A model generated the notes under the pieces. It ran no database searches. It worked only from the letters and a program-made list of their open reading frames with translations, and had not been told where the DNA came from. From positions 16,069 through 80,068 of IMG/VR virus record IMGVR_UViG_3300008116_000058: DNA of 64,000 nt. One strand, given 5' to 3'. The stretch is from a virus. The position numbers were made by a program, and so were the translations under genes. This document shows positions 28,552 to 36,923 of this stretch, one piece after another; within the stretch, counting starts at the first letter, position 1, and every line of letters starts with the position of its first letter.

Positions 28552-29040
28552 TCACTTCACAGTGATCTTTTTGACATCTGGCTTAACCGGCTTAACCTTA
28601 GGTAACGTAATGGTTAACATACCATTTTGAAACTCGGCTTCAACCTTGTCTTTAGAAATATTATCACCCAAAGTAAAACTTCGACGAAAACTTGAACGTT
28701 TCAACTCACGACGTATGTACGTTCCAGTTTCACCAGAAACCTTATCTGGTACGGTTAACTTGTTTCCTACAACAGTCAAGACGTTAGCTTCAAGTTCGAC
28801 ATTTACATCCGATTTATCCAGACCGGGAATTTCAGCTTCAATTACCACACGATCTGAAAAATCAATAACATTTACCTTTGGATACGATCCCTTTTCAAAA
28901 AAGTCCACACCAAAATCTTGCGTGAAGTTAGGGACGTTAGCAGCGAAGAATTCATCGAAGATTCTATCAAATGGAGTTAAAAACTCATCACGATGAACTG
29001 CACGAAGTGCATTTTTATTGATCTTACTTAGATTACTCAT
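28552..29040 (-). CDS. small heat-shock protein (Hsp20/alpha-crystallin)
   Basis: The 162-residue protein contains the full alpha-crystallin domain: YPKVNVIDFSDRVVIEAEIPGL, then RRSFTLGDNISKDKVEAEFQNGMLTITLPK with the GML signature near the end. Hsp20 proteins hold unfolding proteins for later refolding and occur in several T4-like phages. The gene is preceded by AACGAAAGGAAATAT, a strong ribosome binding site also found before the outer-membrane protein gene at 43235, and is followed by its own terminator. High expression is likely. Confidence 0.93.
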   Translation of the reverse strand: MSNLSKINKNALRAVHRDEFLTPFDRIFDEFFAANVPNFTQDFGVDFFEKGSYPKVNVIDFSDRVVIEAEIPGLDKSDVNVELEANVLTVVGNKLTVPDKVSGETGTYIRRELKRSSFRRSFTLGDNISKDKVEAEFQNGMLTITLPKVKPVKPDVKKITVK

Positions 29041-29146
29041 ATTATATTTCCTTTCGTTAATAGTCCTTTTGGACCTATTATCTCTTAATCTTTTGGACTT
29101 AAGAGGGTAAAACGCTTTGTCTTACCAAACAATATATAGTGAAAAC

Positions 29147-29857
29147 CTAGATAAAATATTCAGTTTTGTTGGAAAAATCAAACTCTGGAATCCATATATT
29201 CATAGGACCATGTACCCCAAACGTATTTCTTTGTAGGTTCATATCCACTGTACATTCTCTTGAGAATTTACACGCAACTTCGTATGGTGCAAATACACAC
29301 CCATGTTTTTCATACAATAACGCATTGTGAACACATATAACAAGATCCTCAGCACAGTAACCATTGTTGTGATGTTTATAGTAATCACCATGCGTTGTGG
29401 CAACAAAAGGAACATATTCTTTTGTAGGAACTTCCAAAAGTCTCTTTGATCTAAAAGAAAATCCTCCATTTCCAACACGTCGTGTGACTCCACTCGGATC
29501 TAAAAAATGACCTTCAATTAAAGGCCATGGTGCACCAATATAATCATAATTGTAAAAATTATCATCCCAAGCATCGGCATTAACAATAAATCCATCTGTC
29601 TGAACTATTAAACAATATTTGGTATCAATGTATCGATGCAAGTCATAAATCATAAAATGACTATATGCCTCCGTGGATGTTAAATGTGGACAGTGTTCTA
29701 CTTTAATCCCGTCTTCATCAGAAACAGTATATTCATGTGTAATGAATTTTGCATCTGCAAATTCCATTTGATTCATACAATATCGCATAGACATCAACGA
29801 TTGTTGAAGTCGTACTGAAGACACACACACCAAAGTTACATCGTTCAACTTTTTCAT
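29147..29857 (-). CDS. DUF5672-type putative glycosyltransferase
   Basis: The 236-residue protein carries features of the DUF5672 glycosyltransferase-like family: YCLIVQTDGFIVNADAWDDNF with a DxD-like motif, DYIGAPWP, RVGNGGFSFRSKRLLEV, and a C-terminal EDLVICVHN...VFAPYEVACKFSRE. It overlaps the preceding glycosyltransferase by 4 bases, so the two are co-translated and may act in sequence on one glycan. The likely substrate is a virion or host surface sugar, which is inferred. Confidence 0.82.
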   Translation of the reverse strand: MKKLNDVTLVCVSSVRLQQSLMSMRYCMNQMEFADAKFITHEYTVSDEDGIKVEHCPHLTSTEAYSHFMIYDLHRYIDTKYCLIVQTDGFIVNADAWDDNFYNYDYIGAPWPLIEGHFLDPSGVTRRVGNGGFSFRSKRLLEVPTKEYVPFVATTHGDYYKHHNNGYCAEDLVICVHNALLYEKHGCVFAPYEVACKFSRECTVDMNLQRNTFGVHGPMNIWIPEFDFSNKTEYFI

Positions 29858-31134
29858 AAATTATTTTGCATTTGATGTATAGTTCTATCAAATTCATCCA
29901 AAATATACAATTTACAATAATATGACTCTTGCGTTATTACACTAAAATTAACAGAGACACTTGGAGAAGATGGTTGTTTCAATAACGTCTCAATTAAATT
30001 TTTTTCTAAAATTTGAGACACCATTAGTTTATGTTTTGAATTATATATTTCAACTCTCAAAGAGTGTGTATTATCACGATATAATACAGATGTATCAATA
30101 ACAACGTTCTTGGTTATAGTTTTTAAATCGGAATAACTATTGGTTTTTCCACACACATAATTTTGATTATATGGTGTTGGTGCATTTTTTCCAGATAATG
30201 TATGTACAGAAACAGTCCGATCTAGAAAATTAATACCGGAATACCTTTCGTAATCTCTAATCGATCTAACTGATCCCATTTGATATGTCTTAGGAATAGA
30301 TACATTCACGTCATCTTCCATCTGAAATAACACTCTGTTTCTCTTATGCGATTGATTGTCACGTTCCCACCAAGATTTTTCTACAACCGAGTGTTTTGTT
30401 AAATCGTGATCATCCCAATGTTTTATTCTAGCAGACCGTGTATATTCGTGCCACAAAACAACCTTATGTGGATGATACAAATCATAACCATGAGTGAACG
30501 CACGAACAGCAATGCTTATTTCTTCGCCATAAAAATAATACTCAGGATCATGTGGAACTTCATCACAAAAAGATCCATCAGTAAATGCAAAATGAGCAGA
30601 ATAGAATCTTGCAGGAATAGGCCGAGTTAGTTTATCATGATCTGTAATCGGATTTGGTACGAATATTACAGTGCCTTCATCTGTAAACGTATGAAAGTCC
30701 ATTTTCCAAGGAACTTGTTCAAAAGATTCTTTGAGTTCAAATGGATCAAATGCAGGCGCATATGTGGTGATAATAGGCTTCTTACTTCCCATATCAACAC
30801 ACTGCGCATACATTTCTTTTAATAAGGTATCCCATCCCTGTACAAACCTGTGATGAGAGTCTAATTGTAATGTGTATCTTTCTCCGTTATAGTAACGTTG
30901 AATCAAATTTCTTGCCCAACATGCCCCTTTACTTTTATAGTAAGGAACATCGATGATATTGATGTTTGGATAGTTCTGTAAAAAACTTAAATTTTCAACA
31001 TCATCATGTTGCCAACAAATACAGAGATTTAAATTTTCTGGATTATTGGCAGTTTCAAACATATCCACAATGGTTGGTACCAATTCTGGATCTCTATAAG
31101 AGGCTATTTGTACAAAAATTGATTCATCGTTCAT
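29854..31134 (-). CDS. GlcNAc-transferase family glycosyltransferase
   Basis: Residues 5-270 of this 426-residue protein match the GlcNAc-transferase (PF11397) family: FVQIASYRDPELVPTI, YTLQLDSHHRFVQGWD carrying the DSH metal motif, and YFYGEEISIAVRAFTHGYDLYHP. In that family the enzyme adds GlcNAc to hydroxyl groups, such as Skp1 in eukaryotes, and phage versions are thought to glycosylate virion proteins or surface sugars. The C-terminal ~130 residues are unassigned. It is translationally coupled to the DUF5672 gene. Confidence 0.87.
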   Translation of the reverse strand: MNDESIFVQIASYRDPELVPTIVDMFETANNPENLNLCICWQHDDVENLSFLQNYPNINIIDVPYYKSKGACWARNLIQRYYNGERYTLQLDSHHRFVQGWDTLLKEMYAQCVDMGSKKPIITTYAPAFDPFELKESFEQVPWKMDFHTFTDEGTVIFVPNPITDHDKLTRPIPARFYSAHFAFTDGSFCDEVPHDPEYYFYGEEISIAVRAFTHGYDLYHPHKVVLWHEYTRSARIKHWDDHDLTKHSVVEKSWWERDNQSHKRNRVLFQMEDDVNVSIPKTYQMGSVRSIRDYERYSGINFLDRTVSVHTLSGKNAPTPYNQNYVCGKTNSYSDLKTITKNVVIDTSVLYRDNTHSLRVEIYNSKHKLMVSQILEKNLIETLLKQPSSPSVSVNFSVITQESYYCKLYILDEFDRTIHQMQNNL

Positions 31135-31137
31135 AAC

Positions 31138-31797
31138 TTAATTTTCGAGCTTCCACATATCATATTCACATCTACATGATATATAGTCAGCAACGTGAAG
31201 TAGACGCGGCAAATTTGTCTTCAGTTCATGTTCTGGATTATATGACTTCAAATATGAAGAGTTAGCTTCATGGTACAAACCATCAGACAACTTGATTGCC
31301 AATGTCTCCTTCCAAGTACAAGGAATTTGATATTGTTGTAGAATGAACAACGCACGATCAACCACGTCCATATATTGTAGATTGGGGTTGAACTTAAAAA
31401 TCTCACCACGATTCTTTCGATGCCAATCGCTCTCTTGAATCTGATAATACTCGCCCTGTTCCTTGTCACCCAACTTTCCAAGATCATGATGGATGGCAGA
31501 AAACGCCAACTCTTCATCAGTGAAGTCGATAGTACCACCACGGGCTTCATACAACTTCTTGACACCAAAGGAAGTAGTCAAAACATTCATGATGTGGTCA
31601 AGGTAACCACCAACATAAGCGTTGTGGAAATGTTCCTTTGCGCTCGCAGGTGCCATGATGGCACGATAACCGTACTCATTCTCACTATACAGGTATTGCA
31701 ACTTTTGAAGTCGTTCACCGGAGAAGAATTTTTCGAGTTGTTTTAGAAATTTTTCGTAATTAGCAAAAAGCTCTTTTTCAGTATAAGATTTTGTCAT
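31138..31797 (-). CDS. HD-domain phosphohydrolase
   Basis: With start MTKSYTEKELFANYEK the protein has 219 residues. Motifs of the HD superfamily are present: HFHNAYVGGYLDH, then AIHHDLGKLGD with the HD pair, and further His/Asp residues in the C-terminal half (LLHVADYISCR). Substrates of phage HD proteins vary (nucleotides, cyclic nucleotides, nucleic acids), so none is assigned. The start is chosen because AGGAT lies at ribosome-binding distance and because start codon and binding site sit in the loop of a 15-bp perfect hairpin (31771-31823). Confidence 0.82.
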   Translation of the reverse strand: MTKSYTEKELFANYEKFLKQLEKFFSGERLQKLQYLYSENEYGYRAIMAPASAKEHFHNAYVGGYLDHIMNVLTTSFGVKKLYEARGGTIDFTDEELAFSAIHHDLGKLGDKEQGEYYQIQESDWHRKNRGEIFKFNPNLQYMDVVDRALFILQQYQIPCTWKETLAIKLSDGLYHEANSSYLKSYNPEHELKTNLPRLLHVADYISCRCEYDMWKLEN

Positions 31798-31823
31798 GAA
31801 ATACATCCTATACTGAAAAAGAG
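31771..31823 (-). promoter_or_regulatory. hairpin enclosing the ribosome binding site and start codon of the HD gene
   Basis: CTCTTTTTCAGTATA and TATACTGAAAAAGAG form a perfect 15-bp inverted repeat around a 23-base loop that holds both the AGGAU site and the AUG. The downstream arm is coding sequence. This has the form of a translational operator or autoregulatory site. It is not a terminator because the AUG is inside the loop. Confidence 0.75.
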
Positions 31824-31848
31824 AATAAGTCAATTTTTTATTTACGTG

Positions 31849-32637
31849 TTATAAAATTGCAACACTGCTCGTAAATTCAGCAGACCCGTATGGCGTAGTT
31901 AATAAAACTGATGTAATTACATCGTTCACGTTGATTTTAGAAAATCCCCCAGACGTTGTAGTATAAACAAAAACGTTAACGGTCTTATTATCATCATATG
32001 TTAATGTAGTTTGGTCATTTACAAATTGTGTACCATCGACATATACCCAATTAGAACTTGAATCTGGATGATCACGTAAATTAGTAACCGTTGGTGTTAC
32101 CGTTGCTGGTGCAAAAACATACTCAATACTACTTGTGAATTCGCCATCCGATGTTACAACTGTAAAAGTTCCATTTGTATTTACATCGGTTGGAATAGAA
32201 AATCCAATTTGATTATTGTTATATACATAAACCGGATCACATTTTGATGTATTAAAATATATTTGTGTATCACCTGTAATAAAGTGAGTTCCAAACATGT
32301 ATATCCATTGACCAGATGGTCCAGATGTTGGAGCAAATGATGTAATTGTAGGGGTGACAGGGGATGGTGGAACTGGTGTATTAACCGTTAATGTGGCAAT
32401 ATCACTTGTAGTAGTACCGTCAACATTAGTTACAGTTGCATTATAATTGCCAGCGTCATTCAATGTAGTCGTTTGAATAATATAAGTATTACCCGTGGCG
32501 CCTACGATTTCGACATTATCTTTGAACCACTGATAACTAAGTGGACCTTCATCTGAAACGTTAACATTAAATACAGCACCATCGCCCAGTAAAATTGTTT
32601 GACTGGATGGTTGTTCGATAATTATAGGAGTTGGCAT
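31849..32637 (-). CDS. virion display protein: Ig-like plus two IPT/TIG domains
   Basis: The 262-residue protein has an I-set-like Ig domain at residues ~5-88 (LSYQWFKDNVEI and LNDAGNYNATVTN are the usual Trp and YxC/YxA strands). Two IPT/TIG domains follow (ITSFAPTSGPSGQWIYMFGTHF, and TVTNLRDHPDSSSNWVYVDGT). Such proteins decorate capsids or tails and may bind carbohydrate weakly. TATTTATA precedes the ATG, consistent with late expression. Confidence 0.83.
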   Translation of the reverse strand: MPTPIIIEQPSSQTILLGDGAVFNVNVSDEGPLSYQWFKDNVEIVGATGNTYIIQTTTLNDAGNYNATVTNVDGTTTSDIATLTVNTPVPPSPVTPTITSFAPTSGPSGQWIYMFGTHFITGDTQIYFNTSKCDPVYVYNNNQIGFSIPTDVNTNGTFTVVTSDGEFTSSIEYVFAPATVTPTVTNLRDHPDSSSNWVYVDGTQFVNDQTTLTYDDNKTVNVFVYTTTSGGFSKINVNDVITSVLLTTPYGSAEFTSSVAIL

Positions 32638-32658
32638 ATTTTAATATAAATACTAGTT

Positions 32659-33384
32659 TTATGTAGATCTTTTCAATTTTTTTATGATGAATCGAACTAA
32701 AGCACTTCTTACAATATCATCTTCATCAAACTTAAATGTATAAATTCCATTTTCACAACTTTCTTGGTCGTCAAATGAATTCATCATTTTTAAAAACCCA
32801 CTTTTTCCATTTATATCACTTTGATCCGGATCGCCCAATATAAATACTTTGCTAAATTCACCAACACGTGTAACAAGGGTCACCAGTTCTTTGTATGTCA
32901 TGTTTTGAGATTCGTCTGCGATAATACATCTAGCATTCCAATTTAATCCTCTCAAAAATCCAATGGGGATACTATCAATTCGTTGTTCTTTTTGAAGAGA
33001 ATCAATACTGGCTTTATTCGTCAACTCAGACAACTTTTCAAGAAGTGGTTGAATGTATGGCGCCATCTTTTCATCAGCTTCACCTGGCAAAAAGCCAAGT
33101 TTACTATCAGAACTTTCAACGGCACTTCTCAAATATAAAAGATCACTAACTCGTTTTTGATTGAGTAATAGTAACGAAGATAATATCGCCATATATGTTT
33201 TTGAAGTGCCGGCCGGACCACTTACAAACATCAATTTGGTGTTTTTGTCTAATGCGATATCTAAAAATTGTTTCTGTTTGGTTGTTAACTCTCGTTGATA
33301 TATTTCAATCTCATTCTTAATTTTATGTTTTTGAGGGACTATTGGACTCTTATCTTCACCGGGTTGTTTTTTATTCTTTTTCAT
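32659..33384 (-). CDS. PhoH-like ATPase
   Basis: The 241-residue protein has the PhoH fold: LTTKQKQFLDIAL, Walker A SGPAGTSKT at 55-63, RSAVESSDSKLGFLPGEADEKMAPYIQPL, IIADESQNMTYKE as Walker B, and the ILGDPDQSD motif. PhoH proteins are RNA-associated ATPases common in aquatic phages, with uncertain roles in RNA turnover or phosphate stress. It overlaps the upstream 111-residue gene by 14 bases. Confidence 0.93.
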   Translation of the reverse strand: MKKNKKQPGEDKSPIVPQKHKIKNEIEIYQRELTTKQKQFLDIALDKNTKLMFVSGPAGTSKTYMAILSSLLLLNQKRVSDLLYLRSAVESSDSKLGFLPGEADEKMAPYIQPLLEKLSELTNKASIDSLQKEQRIDSIPIGFLRGLNWNARCIIADESQNMTYKELVTLVTRVGEFSKVFILGDPDQSDINGKSGFLKMMNSFDDQESCENGIYTFKFDEDDIVRSALVRFIIKKLKRST

Positions 33385-33706
33385 TCAGTTTTTTAGGTTT
33401 AACTGCATTATCCAATAACATTTCGACATGTTTTACTCGTCCACACAATTCATATTTTTCTTCTTGAAGATAAAAATTGTAAACATTTTGAATATTATCT
33501 CGAAATGCTTCTCGGGAAATAGTAATTACAAAATCGGAATTTTTAAAATTAAATACTTCTACCATCGGTAGATTTTTTTGAATCGCAAACTCAATAGATG
33601 ATATAACACGTTCAGTTAAGTCCGTTTTATTAGACTGAACATACAACTCCAATTCTTTGAAATCAGAGGGCAACACAAATGGTTTATATTTTGTTTTACC
33701 TGCCAT
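33371..33706 (-). CDS. conserved small phage protein upstream of PhoH
   Basis: The 111-residue protein contains a helical region and the strand pair NLPMVEVFNFKNSDFVITIS. It overlaps phoH by 14 bases and has TATTTATT 9 bases upstream of its ATG. I do not know its function. The overlap suggests joint expression with PhoH. Confidence 0.72.
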   Translation of the reverse strand: MAGKTKYKPFVLPSDFKELELYVQSNKTDLTERVISSIEFAIQKNLPMVEVFNFKNSDFVITISREAFRDNIQNVYNFYLQEEKYELCGRVKHVEMLLDNAVKPKKLNEKE

Positions 33707-33747
33707 ATAACACTAATAAATATCCTTACGCGTCAGATAAAACCAAT

Positions 33748-33774
33748 AAAAAACGCCATCGTAAGATGGCGTTT
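33748..33774 (-). terminator. terminator after the 71-residue gene
   Basis: Minus-strand AAACGCCATC, loop TTAC and GATGGCGTTT followed by a T-run. It lies 28 bases downstream of the stop at 33802. Confidence 0.9.
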
Positions 33775-33801
33775 GTAAATCGTAGTAGTTTTACTTGTTG
33801 T

Positions 33802-34017
33802 TTAGTTCTTCTTAACCTTAGTCTTAGTTTTGACACTAAGATCAGGAGCGGTTTGTGCCGGAATCAGATTGCTCAACTCAACGATTCGGAACTTGGCAGT
33901 AGACTTCCAAGAATTCTTTGTTCTATCTGAAGCGTACTCAAAGGTCTTACTCTTTGCGATCAAATCATTGATCTCCGCAACAGATCCAGCGTTCTTAATT
34001 TGTTCACGTAGTCCCAT
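33802..34017 (-). CDS. small basic-tailed phage protein
   Basis: A 71-residue protein starting MGLREQIKNAGSVAEINDL with a Lys-rich C-terminus (VKTKTKVKKN). Helical N-terminal half; no known domain. It follows the 59-residue gene after 5 bases, and a terminator follows it. Confidence 0.62.
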   Translation of the reverse strand: MGLREQIKNAGSVAEINDLIAKSKTFEYASDRTKNSWKSTAKFRIVELSNLIPAQTAPDLSVKTKTKVKKN

Positions 34018-34022
34018 AACTT

Positions 34023-34202
34023 TTACCAGATACGATGCTTCTTATCATCCTTTTCAACCACCTCGACAACTGAGCCATCAGGCCAGCGTTTGACGATTGA
34101 CTTCCAGTGCATCAGTTCCTCGGACGCATCTGCGGGGGTATCATACTCCGTATCAGACACTCGGAGACCACTACGTACAACTACATACTTCTTCTTTTCC
34201 AT
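34023..34202 (-). CDS. 59-residue conserved phage micro-protein
   Basis: A frame of 60 codons starts MEKKKYVVVRSGLRVSDTEY and ends DDKKHRIW. It contains ASEELMHWKSIVKRWPDGS, a compact alpha/beta pattern. Only 5 bases separate it from the next gene. The reading frame has normal codon composition and no competing frame. Function unknown. Confidence 0.62.
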   Translation of the reverse strand: MEKKKYVVVRSGLRVSDTEYDTPADASEELMHWKSIVKRWPDGSVVEVVEKDDKKHRIW

Positions 34203-34286
34203 ATGTGTAACTTCTTTATTTGTTAATGTTTGTACTACGACTTACACCATCATCATATCTCAGAATTTAAAAATGTCAACATCTTT

Positions 34287-34595
34287 TTACCAAACTCGAT
34301 GATTTTCTCTGATGACTTCGTATCCATCACGTTCCGATAGATGCCAATGTCTAACAACTCTTCCCATTTCATCTATTGTTTCAAGATCGTCAGGTACTGT
34401 TAACACTCTCAAATCCGCTCCTTCACCATTGACACGTTCCTGAAGGAATTCGACCGCATGAATTAATTCTGGCAATGTCCGGTCTTCATAACAATAATAT
34501 GAATGTGGTTCATCAACATTTAGCAATTCACATGCTATGGTAGACAGTTTATATCCACAATTTATTCCTCTTGAACGATTTACGACAATCTTCAT
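34287..34595 (-). CDS. hypothetical phage protein
   Basis: I choose the internal ATG giving MKIVVNRSRGINCGYKLS, 102 residues. An in-frame ATG two codons upstream also exists. The region ELIHAVEFLQERVNGEGADLRVLTVPDD and the end YEVIRENHRVW look like a compact alpha/beta protein. No domain recognised. A TATTTATG box overlaps the upstream region. Confidence 0.6.
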   Translation of the reverse strand: MKIVVNRSRGINCGYKLSTIACELLNVDEPHSYYCYEDRTLPELIHAVEFLQERVNGEGADLRVLTVPDDLETIDEMGRVVRHWHLSERDGYEVIRENHRVW

Positions 34596-34620
34596 ATACA
34601 TAAATATATAATTATTTCAA

Positions 34621-35025
34621 TTATGTTTGAAATTTATAAGAACCACCATCAGGATGAATGACCACACTTTCATAATAAAAGGATTGCATAATATCATCCG
34701 TCGCATTATAGATAGTTACTCCGCCAATCGGCCAACTCATTTCATCTGGTGTATGTGTCTTATAAAGATAAAGTTTGTAATAATCTGGATATTTGGCAAC
34801 TAAAACTCTCGTACCTTTCAACGTAAATCGGTCAACCTTACTATCATCTTTTACATCCAAAAATATCCAATGTTCTGTACTTGAAGTCTTTGTGACCGTC
34901 CGTTGTACCGATTTGAAATATTTACTATTTCCTACATCATATACAGGTTCATTTGCCTTTTGTTTTGGTTTTCTAGTAACCTTCTTAGGTTTATCTTTGT
35001 TTTTAGTTTTTACTGGTTTCTTCAT
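34621..35025 (-). CDS. hypothetical protein with lysine-rich N-terminus
   Basis: A 134-residue protein whose first 27 residues are very basic (MKKPVKTKNKDKPKKVTRKP). A beta-rich domain of about 100 residues follows with VDRFTLKGTRVLVAKYPDYYKLYLYK. The basic tail suggests nucleic-acid or ribosome contact, but this is a guess from composition. Confidence 0.6.
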   Translation of the reverse strand: MKKPVKTKNKDKPKKVTRKPKQKANEPVYDVGNSKYFKSVQRTVTKTSSTEHWIFLDVKDDSKVDRFTLKGTRVLVAKYPDYYKLYLYKTHTPDEMSWPIGGVTIYNATDDIMQSFYYESVVIHPDGGSYKFQT

Positions 35026-35140
35026 TTTTAGTGCTTAGTAAAAAATTGATAATTAGTAATAATTCGATCTTAACAATTGCGTTGAATACAATTTTAATAG
35101 TTCAATTTCGAATAACAGTTTGAATATAAGTACCTCCGTA

Positions 35141-35174
35141 AAACAAAAAAACCAAAAACTTTCGTTTGTGGTTT
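35141..35174 (-). terminator. probable terminator after the coiled-coil gene
   Basis: Minus-strand AAACCACAAAC, GAAA loop, GTTTTTGGTTT (one mismatch) followed by a T-rich stretch. It is 28 bases from the stop at 35202. Confidence 0.75.
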
Positions 35175-35201
35175 GAATTTTCTATTTTGATAAATTAATT
35201 A

Positions 35202-35402
35202 CTATTCTGTCTCTACATCAGCCGCCAATGGAAGTCCTCCAGCATCTTCCACAACCGCTTTGATTTCATTTTCCAACTCCTTGATGCGTTCCTTATATCC
35301 AGCTGCTACATCCTTAAAATCCTTCTTGGTATGTAGTAGTTTTTCAGTAAGTTCGTATACTTTCTTCTGTGCTTCTTGCTTTGATAATTTGATGTTACTC
35401 AT
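35202..35402 (-). CDS. short coiled-coil protein
   Basis: With start MSNIKLSKQEAQKKVYELTE the protein has 66 residues and is one long heptad-like helix ending in an acidic segment. The alternative ATG three codons upstream is in the same frame. It is followed by a terminator. It may form a dimeric rod; function unknown. Confidence 0.6.
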   Translation of the reverse strand: MSNIKLSKQEAQKKVYELTEKLLHTKKDFKDVAAGYKERIKELENEIKAVVEDAGGLPLAADVETE

Positions 35403-35427
35403 AACAAACATACATATGTATTGTGGT

Positions 35428-35649
35428 ATGGAAGAGGTAAATTTTCACGATATAAATATTCACAACCATCGTATCACAATCTGGGCAGATCGATTCGTTG
35501 TACTACGTCACCCAGAAAAATGTGATCTATACGAAGATGAAACTTGTCGTGAGAAAATGATCAAGTACCTAACCGACGAAGGTTACATTGATCCCGAAAA
35601 ACATAACTGTATCGTAATTGATAGTTACATCGACTTTGAACCGGAATAA
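35428..35649 (+). CDS. small rightward gene of unknown function
   Basis: A 73-residue frame starts MEEVNFHDINIHNHRITIWAD and ends at 35649, just before the tmRNA 3' end on the other strand. It has HRITIWADRFVVLRHPEKCDLYE and a C-terminal IVIDSYIDFEPE, an alpha/beta pattern with sensible codons. It is divergent from the coiled-coil gene and convergent with the tmRNA. An upstream in-frame ATG at 35416 is also possible. No strong ribosome binding site is visible. Confidence 0.55.
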   Translation: MEEVNFHDINIHNHRITIWADRFVVLRHPEKCDLYEDETCREKMIKYLTDEGYIDPEKHNCIVIDSYIDFEPE

Positions 35650-35652
35650 AAA

Positions 35653-36052
35653 TGGTGGACGTGGGCGGAGTCGAACCGCCGTCTTCAAAAATCGTTATAC
35701 ATCAGACTACACGCTTAGATACTTTTCGTTACGTCAACACACATCTAAAATATCAAACTGTGTATGATCGGTGTTTGGAAAGATTTAAATGACAATCCCA
35801 AACGTATTGTCATCGTGCCTGATAGTTTACACTCATCACAATTATCAGACATCATTGCAATGAATGTGCAGCAACTTAGGCTGCGAGTGCCAAACCACTC
35901 TTCTTAGAGGTCTTCTTAGAAGTGAAGTTGTAGCTGATTACCTTGCTCTTCTTATTAGCAGTTAATTTTTTGATAGATGATTTAAGAGGCCAACTATCGT
36001 CCTCTACGTGCCTAACGTACACTAACTCCTGAATCGAAACCAGTACACGCCC
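35653..36052 (-). ncRNA. ssrA: transfer-messenger RNA (tmRNA)
   Basis: The 5' end GGGCGTG and the 3' end CACGTCC pair over 7 bp (one G-U), followed by encoded ACCA. The 3' tRNA-like part has the T-arm GGCGG-TTCGACT-CCGCC. The 5' part contains TGGTTTCGATTCAGG and GGCACGTAGAGG...GTTGGCCTC, the conserved 5' domain. AAAAAATTAACT then precedes the resume codon GCT. The tag reading frame (35876-35959) codes for 27 residues, beginning ANKKSKVISYNF, with a Lys/Ser middle, and ending in GLALAA and TAA. The ~400-nt length fits a one-piece tmRNA. It should rescue stalled ribosomes and mark products for proteolysis. Confidence 0.93.
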
Positions 36053-36075
36053 ATGAAAAAGAACACAAATAAATA

Positions 36076-36705
36076 TCAGATAAATTCTCTCTGATATCCA
36101 AATTCATTAAATACATCTTTGTATAGATCCCACACAAAATCAAGTTCTTTTTGAGTATAATAACTTTTATAATCTGTCATTTGTGAATTCTTCGGATCCC
36201 GTCGCAATTCAAACGTTTGAGAATTGCCTTCAAACTGATAATTATTAGTAGTCAATCCATTTACCAAAGTGTTTGTGTGCGGATCTGTAAAATCTAAAAA
36301 TGGCAATTTGTGCAAATCTTCAATCATATGTTCAACACGTATGTAAAAATCAGGTTTACTACTGTGTCTAATGATAAAATGTTCTTCAGACCTATCGTTA
36401 CACTCTTCATTAAGATATTCTGAAAATGGTTTTTTTGCAACATAATTTCCAGTTTCTGGATCCTCTCCAAAATGACGTAAATGCCATGTTGATACTATTT
36501 TTGCATAAGGATTTCTTATATTGCATACTAACGTATAATTATCACACCCCGGTGGGATATCTGTTTCGTGTGTATATGACTCAGTAACCGGTATATTTAA
36601 TCTATAATTATAGAATTTATAGTATGCAAGAATTTCAGATACAGATCGACTAGCAGTTCGGGTTGGTAACCACCATACTACTTTTAAGTCGTGATTGACA
36701 TTCAT
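36076..36705 (-). CDS. sulfotransferase-family protein
   Basis: Residues 9-22 of the 209-residue protein (VVWWLPTRTASRSV) form the PAPS phosphate-binding loop of sulfotransferases. LVCNIRNPYAKIVSTWH is the 3'-phosphate binding region with its conserved Arg and Ser. The C-terminal YYTQKELDFVWDLYKDVFNEFGY is typical of this superfamily. It would transfer sulfate from PAPS to a carbohydrate hydroxyl. Nearby FkbM methyltransferase, GDP-fucose synthase and glycosyltransferases suggest surface-glycan modification. Confidence 0.82.
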   Translation of the reverse strand: MNVNHDLKVVWWLPTRTASRSVSEILAYYKFYNYRLNIPVTESYTHETDIPPGCDNYTLVCNIRNPYAKIVSTWHLRHFGEDPETGNYVAKKPFSEYLNEECNDRSEEHFIIRHSSKPDFYIRVEHMIEDLHKLPFLDFTDPHTNTLVNGLTTNNYQFEGNSQTFELRRDPKNSQMTDYKSYYTQKELDFVWDLYKDVFNEFGYQREFI

Positions 36706-36713
36706 TATAATTT

Positions 36714-36787
36714 TGGAGCGGGTAGCCGGAATCGAACCGGCACATCGACCTTGGCAAGGTTGCAGGCTACCACTACATCATACCCGC
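36714..36787 (-). tRNA. tRNA-Gly (anticodon GCC)
   Basis: Full cloverleaf with acceptor GCGGGTA/TACCCGC, anticodon loop TTGCCAA, T-loop TTCGATT and encoded CCA. Confidence 0.95.
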
Positions 36788-36799
36788 GCTCTTTAAATT

Positions 36800-36874
36800 T
36801 GGTGGACCGTAAGGGAATCGAACCCTTCCCTAAAGCTTGCAAAGCTCCTGTGCTACCACTATCACTAACAGCCC
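36800..36874 (-). tRNA. tRNA-Ala (anticodon TGC)
   Basis: Acceptor GGGCTGT/ACGGTCC, anticodon loop containing TTGCA, T-arm AAGGG-TTCGATT-CCCTT, CCA encoded. Confidence 0.93.
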
Positions 36875-36923
36875 ATTAATGTCACATAAATAGTATTGAT
36901 AAGTCTAAACCACAAAATTATAA

